Source: an uncultured Eubacteriales bacterium
GTDB taxonomy: Bacteria; Bacillota; Clostridia; Lachnospirales; Anaerotignaceae
Direction of reading: 5' to 3'
Assembly: GCA_934256695.1 (NCBI GenBank)
Contig: CAKQPE010000005.1
Span: 1-47,242, forward strand
DNA: 47,242 bases
Under the pieces are notes generated by a model. That model was not told the origin of the DNA, did not search any database, and was given only the letters and a program-made list of their open reading frames with translations. A program made the position numbers and the translations under genes. Positions 42,274 to 47,242 of this stretch are shown here, one piece after another; within the stretch, counting starts at the first letter, position 1, and every line of letters starts with the position of its first letter.

Positions 42274-42330
42274 GCAGAATTACAATATGGCGTAAGACCG
42301 TAAGAGCGGCTGTATTGGGCTAAATTCTGC
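42274..42330 (+). promoter_or_regulatory. Stem-loop leader before rplQ
   Basis: Arms 42274-42281 and 42323-42330 pair over 8 bp. A second helix (42283-42287/42313-42317) and a small CCG/CGG hairpin lie inside. The structure ends 18 bases before the rplQ start and could be a protein-binding leader. No known motif is recognised. Confidence 0.45.
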
Positions 42331-42348
42331 AGAAAGCGGAGGATTAAA

Positions 42349-42891
42349 ATGACAGGTTCAGGTTACAGAAAACTTGGTAGAACATCATCACAGAGAAAGG
42401 CTCTTTTAAGAAATCAGATTACACAGTTACTTTACCACGGTAAAATTACTACAACTGATACAAGAGCTAAAGAAGTAAGAAGATTAGCTGAAAAACTTAT
42501 CACACTTGCTGTTAAAGAAAAAGACAACTTTACAGAAGTAGAAGTAACAGCTAAGGTTCCTAAAAAAGACGCTAACGGCGCAAGAGTAAAAGAAACTGTA
42601 AACGGCAAGAAGGTTACAGTTTATGATGAAGTTAAGAAAACAATCAAAAAAGATAACCCATCAAGACTTGCTGCCAGAAGAAAAATCCTCAGCGTTCTTT
42701 ATCCTGTAACAGAAGTACCAAAGGACGTCAAGAAAGTAAGAAAACTTACAAAAGAAGTAGACATGGTTGCTAAATTATTCGACGAAATCGCTCCTAAGTA
42801 TGTTGACCGTAAGGGTGGATATACAAGAATGATTAAAATCGGACCTCGTAAAGGTGACGCAGCCGAAATGGTTATTCTTGAGCTTGTTTAA
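42349..42891 (+). CDS. rplQ: 50S ribosomal protein L17 with central insertion
   Basis: A protein of 180 residues, against about 115-130 in most bacteria. The N-terminal core GYRKLGRTSSQRKALLRNQI and LAEKLITLAVK and the C-terminal LFDEIAPKYVDRKGGYTRM are normal. Between them lies an insertion of about 55 residues, basic and beta-like (TAKVPKKDANGARVKETV...), roughly 65-115. Insertions here occur in some Clostridia. L17 lies near the tunnel exit, where the extra part would be at the surface. It is the last gene of the operon, with a strong terminator 28 bases later. Confidence 0.95.
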   Translation: MTGSGYRKLGRTSSQRKALLRNQITQLLYHGKITTTDTRAKEVRRLAEKLITLAVKEKDNFTEVEVTAKVPKKDANGARVKETVNGKKVTVYDEVKKTIKKDNPSRLAARRKILSVLYPVTEVPKDVKKVRKLTKEVDMVAKLFDEIAPKYVDRKGGYTRMIKIGPRKGDAAEMVILELV

Positions 42892-42918
42892 TTAAACGGC
42901 TTATAATTAACTGAAAAC

Positions 42919-42956
42919 AAAAAAGGGATTAAGAGTTTTTCTTAATCCCTTTTTTA
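42919..42956 (+). terminator. Terminator of the S10-spc-alpha operon
   Basis: A 15-bp stem (42919-42933/42941-42955) with a 7-base loop and six T in the 3' arm. It is the first clear terminator after the rpsJ promoter, about 16 kb upstream. Confidence 0.93.
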
Positions 42957-42957
42957 T

Positions 42958-43131
42958 TAAAGACCTTGGGGTTTCACCCCAATTCCTGACCAGCTTTTGA
43001 AAAAGCTGGAGCAAAACTTTTATCAAATCACATGACAGAGTCATGTGATTTTGTTAAAGTTTAGGTCAAGCCTTTTTAAAGGCTTGCAGGTGTGGACGGA
43101 GTCCACGGTTTAATTATTGTATCCATACAAT
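42958..43131. repeat. Back-to-back pair of modular palindromic repeats (copies 4 and 5)
   Basis: A minus-oriented copy (hairpins 42966-42972/42976-42982 and 42990-42998/43001-43009) and a plus-oriented copy (43067-43075/43078-43086 and 43092-43097/43101-43106) share a central 12-bp hairpin (43025-43036/43040-43051). A further hairpin, 43116-43122/43125-43131, follows. Every stem is perfect, and the linkers match copies 1-3 (GAGCAAAACTTTTATC; TTTTGTTAAAGTTT; CACGGTTTA). It starts two bases after the terminator. Confidence 0.8.
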
Positions 43132-43151
43132 ATGGTTTGATTTGTCTGAAA

Positions 43152-43180
43152 TTGTTGTAAATTAATTTGTTTTGTGTTAT
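43152..43180 (+). promoter_or_regulatory. Weak promoter candidate for ecfA1
   Basis: TTGTTG (43152-43157) and TGTTAT (43175-43180) are 17 bases apart, shortly before the gene. Both boxes are imperfect. A promoter is needed here because a terminator lies upstream. Confidence 0.35.
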
Positions 43181-43216
43181 TTTCACTTAAAAACGTATAA
43201 AGCAGGTGTTATTGTT

Positions 43217-44086
43217 TTGGAAGAAATGATTGTTGCCAAAGATTTAAGTTACGAATATAAAACTACTTTTGAAGAAAACGGGAAAAATATAACCAGACAG
43301 GTTGTAGCCCTTGATAATATAAATATTACTATAGAAAAAGGCTCTTTTGTTGCCGTTCTCGGTCATAACGGTTCCGGTAAATCCACTTTTGCAAAGCATA
43401 TAAATGCACTTGTAAAACCTACGGCGGGAACTTTATGGATAAACGGATATGATACAAAAAACGATGAGTTTGTTTGGGATATACGCCAGAGTGCAGGTAT
43501 GGTTTTCCAAAATCCGGATAACCAGATAGTAGCAACAGTTGTAGAGGAAGATGTGGCTTTCGGTCCGGAAAACTTGGGCATAGAACCTGAAGAAATACGA
43601 AAGCGTGTTGATGTTGCCCTTTCTACGGTACATATGAATGAGTTCAGAAGAAGCACACCTTCTAAATTAAGCGGTGGTCAGAAACAGAGAGTAGCCATAG
43701 CCGGTGTTCTTGCTATGAAGCCGGAATGTATAGTTCTTGACGAGCCTACGGCAATGCTTGACCCGGAAGGACGAAAAGATGTAATAAATACCATAACAAG
43801 ACTGAACAAGGAAGAAAAACTTACTACTGTTCTTATAACCCATTATATGGACGAAACTGTTGGTGCAGACAGAATAATAGTAATTGATGACGGTCATGTT
43901 GTTATGGACGGAACACCAAGAGAGGTTCTTGTTCAGGTGGAAAAAATGAAAAGCTATGGTCTTGAAGTTCCTCAGGCAACGGAAATAGCTTATAACCTCC
44001 GCAAGAGAGGAATAGATATACCGGCAGACATACTTACGCCGGAAGAAATGGCAGGTGCTATATGTCGATTGAAATCAAACATTTAA
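43217..44086 (+). CDS. ecfA1: Energy-coupling factor transporter ATPase 1
   Basis: A protein of 289 residues. It is an ABC ATPase with Walker A GHNGSGKS, the Q-loop QNPDNQ, signature LSGGQKQR and Walker B CIVLDEPTA followed by the H-loop ITHYMDE. With EcfA2 and EcfT it powers vitamin uptake by several S components. The TTG at 43217 is proposed because AGCAGGTG lies 8 bases before it; ATG 43226 is the alternative, three residues shorter. The usual order after rplQ in Bacillota is seen. It overlaps ecfA2 by 25 bases. Confidence 0.93.
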   Translation: MEEMIVAKDLSYEYKTTFEENGKNITRQVVALDNINITIEKGSFVAVLGHNGSGKSTFAKHINALVKPTAGTLWINGYDTKNDEFVWDIRQSAGMVFQNPDNQIVATVVEEDVAFGPENLGIEPEEIRKRVDVALSTVHMNEFRRSTPSKLSGGQKQRVAIAGVLAMKPECIVLDEPTAMLDPEGRKDVINTITRLNKEEKLTTVLITHYMDETVGADRIIVIDDGHVVMDGTPREVLVQVEKMKSYGLEVPQATEIAYNLRKRGIDIPADILTPEEMAGAICRLKSNI

Positions 44087-44919
44087 CGCATATGTATAAT
44101 ACGGATACGGCTATGGAAAGAAAGGCTCTTGATGATGTGAATCTTACCATAGAGGACGGCGAATTTATTGCTGTTATAGGTCATACCGGATCGGGAAAGT
44201 CAACCCTTATTCAGCATCTTAATGCACTTATGAAGCCTACCTCGGGACAAATCCTTCTTGACGGAGAGGACATAAACGCAGATAAGACAAAGCTTAAAGA
44301 AATAAGACAGAAAATAGGTCTTGTATTCCAGTATCCGGAACATCAGCTTTTTGAAATGACAGTATTAAAAGATGTCTGTTATGGTCCTTTGAATATGGGA
44401 CTGAGCGAGGAAGAAGCGGAAAGTGTGGCAAAAGAAGCCCTTTCGCTTGTAAGCATGGATGAAAGCTTTTATGAAAAGTCTCCCTTTGAATTAAGCGGCG
44501 GTCAGAAAAGACGAGTTGCCATAGCCGGCATACTTGCCATGAAACCAAAGGTACTTGTTCTTGATGAACCTACGGCGGGAATTGACCCAAGGGGAAGAAA
44601 CGAACTTTTTGATGTAATAAGTGATATGCATAAAAAGACAGGCATAACGATAGTTCTTGTATCTCACAGTATGGAAGATGTTGCAAAATACGCAGACAGA
44701 ATAGTTGTTATGAACAAAGGCAAGGCAGTTATGGTAGGTACACCGAGAGAAGTGTTTTCAAATGTATCAATGCTTGAAAGCATTGGTCTTGCAGCACCGC
44801 AGACAAGCTATGTAATGAAAAAACTCAGAGATGACGGTTTTGATGTTCCTCTTGATGTCTATACCGTAGATAAGGCCACAGATGTCTTATATAATTTAAT
44901 TAAGCAGGTGAAGAAATGA
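44062..44919 (+). CDS. ecfA2: Energy-coupling factor transporter ATPase 2
   Basis: A protein of 285 residues, paralogous to EcfA1: Walker A GHTGSGKS, Q-loop FQYPEHQLFE, signature LSGGQKRR and Walker B VLVLDEPTA, H-loop VSHSMED. The two ATPases form the heterodimer of the ECF module. The start overlaps the end of ecfA1 and the stop overlaps ecfT (ATGA), indicating coupled translation and fixed stoichiometry. Confidence 0.95.
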   Translation: MSIEIKHLTHMYNTDTAMERKALDDVNLTIEDGEFIAVIGHTGSGKSTLIQHLNALMKPTSGQILLDGEDINADKTKLKEIRQKIGLVFQYPEHQLFEMTVLKDVCYGPLNMGLSEEEAESVAKEALSLVSMDESFYEKSPFELSGGQKRRVAIAGILAMKPKVLVLDEPTAGIDPRGRNELFDVISDMHKKTGITIVLVSHSMEDVAKYADRIVVMNKGKAVMVGTPREVFSNVSMLESIGLAAPQTSYVMKKLRDDGFDVPLDVYTVDKATDVLYNLIKQVKK

Positions 44920-45719
44920 TAAGAGATATAACAGTCGGTCAGTATTATGCGGCAGATTCCGCAATGCACAGGCTTGACCCAAGAGTAAAGATAATAGCCA
45001 CAATGGTTTTTGTGGTAATGCTGTTTATTATAAATGATGTATACACATATGCTTTTTCAATATTTTCGCTTGTTGCCTGCATTAAGATTTCAAAAGTTCC
45101 GTCAAAGTTTATTTTCAGAGGAATAAAGAGTATACTGTTTATTGTATTTCTTACAGGATTTTTAAATATTATTACAACAAGAGGGGCACATATTATCTGG
45201 CAGTTTGGTATAATAAAGGTTACAATGGAAGGTATAATAATGGCTGTAAAGATGGTTGTAAGACTTATAATGCTTATTATAGGCTCATCATTACTTACAC
45301 TTACAACTACGCCTATACAGCTTACAGATGGCATAGAGGAGCTTTTAAAGCCGTTTAGTAAACTTGGTCTGCCTTCTGCCGAAATAGCCATGATGATGTC
45401 CATAGCACTAAGATTTGTGCCTACACTTCTTGATGAGACAGATAAGATAATGAAAGCACAGCAGGCAAGAGGTGCGGATTTTGAAACAGGTGGTATTAAA
45501 CAAAAGGCAAAAAGCCTTGTTCCGGTACTTGTACCGCTTTTTGTTTCGGCTTTCAGACGTGCAGATGAGCTTGCAACGGCAATGGAAGCAAGATGCTATC
45601 ATGGTGGAAATCACAGAACAAGAATGAATAAAATGCAGCTTAAAAAGGGTGATTACAAAGCTTGTATAACAGTTGCGGCTTATGCGGTAATTACAATTCT
45701 TATTATGATTATATGGTGA
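44916..45719 (+). CDS. ecfT: Energy-coupling factor transmembrane protein EcfT
   Basis: A protein of 267 residues with about five to six membrane segments and the two coupling Arg motifs of the family (QQARGADF and MEARCYHGG), which bind grooves on the two ATPases. It begins IRDITVGQYYAADSAMHRLD, with LDPR typical of EcfT. No S component is encoded nearby, so this is a shared (group II) module serving several vitamin-binding subunits elsewhere in the genome. Confidence 0.95.
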   Translation: MIRDITVGQYYAADSAMHRLDPRVKIIATMVFVVMLFIINDVYTYAFSIFSLVACIKISKVPSKFIFRGIKSILFIVFLTGFLNIITTRGAHIIWQFGIIKVTMEGIIMAVKMVVRLIMLIIGSSLLTLTTTPIQLTDGIEELLKPFSKLGLPSAEIAMMMSIALRFVPTLLDETDKIMKAQQARGADFETGGIKQKAKSLVPVLVPLFVSAFRRADELATAMEARCYHGGNHRTRMNKMQLKKGDYKACITVAAYAVITILIMIIW

Positions 45720-45723
45720 ATTT

Positions 45724-46467
45724 ATGTTAAAAAGAATACTTTTTACAATAGCCTATGACGGTTCGGATTTTTTCGGCTGGCAGAAACAGCCTGATGAAAA
45801 CATACGCACCGTTCAGGGCGAGTTTGAAAAAGCTCTCGGAAGATTTTTTAAAAAAAATGTTGAATGTATAGGTGCAAGCCGTACAGACAGAGGTGTTCAC
45901 GCAATGGGACAGAGAGCTGTAATAGATATAGATACAACTGTGCCGACGGAGAAATTTCCGTTGGCACTTCATTCATTTTTGCCTGAGGATATATCTGTTG
46001 TTAAGGCAGAAGACGTAAGCGAGGAATTCCACCCAAGATATGACTGCGTTAAAAAAACATACCGATATAAAATTTATAACGGAAAATACAGAAACCCAAT
46101 TTGCAGAAAATACAGCGAATACTGTCATGTTTTCCTTGATGAAAAAAAGATGAATGAGGTTTCAAAGGCGTTTATAGGCACACATGATTTTAAGGCATTT
46201 GCCGCAAGCGGAAACAGCTCTAAAACAACTGTAAGAACTATATTCGATATAGATGTCAAAAGAGAAGGAGAGTTTGTTGTAATTACGGTAACAGGCGACG
46301 GATTTCTCTATAACATGATACGAATAATGGCAGGAACACTTATGCTTGCAGGAACAGGAAAACTTGACTTTGACGGACTTTTGAAAATAATCGAAAGCCG
46401 AGACAGAACCAAAGCAGGAAAGACGGCAGGACCAAACGGTCTTACTTTAATGGAAATAAATTATTGA
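45724..46467 (+). CDS. truA: tRNA pseudouridine(38-40) synthase
   Basis: A protein of 247 residues. The catalytic Asp55 lies in ASRTDRGVHA; AYDGSDFFGWQ and GDGFLYNMIRIMAGT are also diagnostic. It converts uridines 38-40 of the anticodon arm to pseudouridine. It starts 4 bases after ecfT, in the standard ecf-truA-rplM-rpsI order. No terminator is seen after it; the next promoter begins 17 bases downstream. Confidence 0.96.
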   Translation: MLKRILFTIAYDGSDFFGWQKQPDENIRTVQGEFEKALGRFFKKNVECIGASRTDRGVHAMGQRAVIDIDTTVPTEKFPLALHSFLPEDISVVKAEDVSEEFHPRYDCVKKTYRYKIYNGKYRNPICRKYSEYCHVFLDEKKMNEVSKAFIGTHDFKAFAASGNSSKTTVRTIFDIDVKREGEFVVITVTGDGFLYNMIRIMAGTLMLAGTGKLDFDGLLKIIESRDRTKAGKTAGPNGLTLMEINY

Positions 46468-46484
46468 TTTTAATAAAAAATAAC

Positions 46485-46514
46485 TTGACAGATGTGTTTT
46501 ATTTATAATATAAT
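46485..46514 (+). promoter_or_regulatory. Promoter of rplM-rpsI
   Basis: A perfect TTGACA (46485-46490) and TATAAT (46509-46514) are separated by 18 bases. Confidence 0.85.
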
Positions 46515-46520
46515 CTGATT

Positions 46521-46675
46521 ATTGCGTAAATATATGATATTAATACGCCACTTAAAAACTCGATTAGCCCCGGGTTTTATAAATATAACAGTAACTGTCC
46601 GCTTGTTGTGCAGGTGCATTTCCCTCACAGGTACAATGTTGGGACGCTTTTAGTATTTAAGGAGGTTAATTTGCT
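46521..46675 (+). promoter_or_regulatory. Leader RNA of rplM (L13-leader type, probable)
   Basis: About 155 bases separate the promoter from rplM. Short pairings can be seen, such as TGCGTA/TACGC near 46524/46545 and ACTCG/CGGGT around ATTAGCCC. The position and size match the autoregulatory L13 leader described in Bacillota; the assignment comes from context and partial resemblance, not from a covariance search. Confidence 0.6.
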
Positions 46676-47113
46676 ATGAGAACAACATACATGCCAAATG
46701 CAGCTAAAGTTGAAAGAAAATGGTATGTTGTAGACGCTGAAGGTAAAAATTTAGGTCGTCTTGCATCAGAAATCGCTAAAGTTTTAAGAGGAAAAAATAA
46801 ACCAATTTACACATCATTTGTTGATACAGGTGATTATGTAATCGTTATAAACGCTGACAAGATTGCTGTAACAGGTAAGAAGTTAGATCAGAAGAAATAC
46901 TACCATCACACAGGTTACATCGGTGGTCTTAAAGAAATCACACTTAAAAGATTATTGGAAACAAAGCCAGAAGCAGTTATTACACACGCTGTAAAAGGTA
47001 TGCTTCCTAAAAATACACTTGGTAGAAACATGATTAAGAAACTTCATGTATATGCTGGTCCTGAGCATAACCACGCAGCTCAGAAACCTGAAGTTTTAGA
47101 AATCAACGCTTAA
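46676..47113 (+). CDS. rplM: 50S ribosomal protein L13
   Basis: A protein of 145 residues: RTTYMPNAAKVERKWYVVDA, LGRLASEIAKVLRGKNKP, TGKKLDQKKYYHHTGYIGGL and the C-terminal LHVYAGPEHNHAAQKP. It is an early large-subunit assembly protein. AAGGAGG lies about 9 bases upstream. It is cotranscribed with rpsI. Confidence 0.97.
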   Translation: MRTTYMPNAAKVERKWYVVDAEGKNLGRLASEIAKVLRGKNKPIYTSFVDTGDYVIVINADKIAVTGKKLDQKKYYHHTGYIGGLKEITLKRLLETKPEAVITHAVKGMLPKNTLGRNMIKKLHVYAGPEHNHAAQKPEVLEINA

Positions 47114-47138
47114 TTAGTATTTATAAGGAGGAAGCAAA

Positions 47139-47242
47139 ATGGCAGTAGCAAGATATTACGGTACTGGAAGAAGAAAATCATCTGTTGCCAGAGTATACTT
47201 AGTACCAGGCAATGGTAACATAACAATCAATAAAAGAAGCAT
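47139..47242 (+). CDS. rpsI: 30S ribosomal protein S9 (partial, cut by window end)
   Basis: The first 34 codons are present: MAVARYYGTGRRKSSVARVY, then LVPGNGNITINKRS, the conserved N-terminus of S9, whose C-terminal tail (not seen) touches the P-site tRNA. AAGGAGG precedes the ATG, 25 bases after rplM. Confidence 0.95.
   Translation, partial: MAVARYYGTGRRKSSVARVYLVPGNGNITINKRS

Noticed and set aside
347..43131. Insertion sequence or MITE with terminal inverted repeats
   Set aside because: No transposase, target-site duplication or constant terminal inverted repeat was found; the variable stems do not fit a simple MITE. It is left as an unclassified repeat family.

Overview
The window is about 47 kb of a low-GC, AT-rich chromosome from a member of the Clostridia, probably related to Lachnospirales/Eubacteriales. 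This rests on the Bacillota order of the S10-spc-alpha cluster, a KOW-domain gene between map and infA, rpsD inside the alpha operon, a zinc-type S14, a SAM-I riboswitch before metK, strong AGGAGG ribosome-binding sites and heavy use of AGA and ATA codons. No species can be named from the sequence. Ribosomal genes use more ATC, AAC and TTC than their neighbours, as expected for highly expressed genes.

Layout. 1-2164: a hairpin-rich intergenic block, a DUF188 (YqxD/YaiI) gene, a secreted His-rich YHYH protein and a second repeat-rich gap. 2165-10175: a housekeeping cluster, rsmB-rlmN-stp-prkC-rsgA-rpe-(repeat)-thiN, in the Bacillus order, joining rRNA modification, 30S maturation and PASTA kinase/phosphatase signalling. 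10311-12003: a small accessory island with an XRE regulator divergent from a good promoter with nested palindromes, a 20-residue basic peptide candidate and two SHOCT-domain membrane proteins. 12171-13620: promoter, SAM-I riboswitch, metK, terminator. 13678-20054: a catabolic-looking locus in which a LarA-like (DUF2088) gene and a complete TRAP transporter (dctP-dctQ-dctM) are divergent from two tandem paralogous FCD-type GntR regulators, with an inverted-repeat array on the dctP promoter. 20230-26295: mutS2, a two-component system and an NCS2-type purine permease. 26552-42956: the ribosomal superoperon rpsJ to rplQ, 31 genes including secY, adk, map, infA and rpoA, bounded by a good promoter and a strong terminator. 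43217-47242: ecfA1-ecfA2-ecfT-truA, then a new promoter with a structured leader and rplM-rpsI (rpsI cut by the window end).

The least explained feature is a family of modular palindromic intergenic repeats (1-430, 1866-2012, 9380-9508, 42958-43131, perhaps 12040-12075). Copies keep the same linkers but carry different stem sequences, each of which still pairs. They lie at transcription-unit boundaries, and one copy encodes the last residues of the DUF188 protein. The second item of interest is the LarA-like/TRAP/paired-GntR locus, which suggests uptake and epimerisation of an unidentified 2-hydroxy or sugar acid. Several leader RNAs (rpsJ, rpsM, rpoA, rplQ, rplM) look structured and may be autoregulatory. 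No CRISPR array, prophage, insertion sequence, rRNA or tRNA gene was seen.
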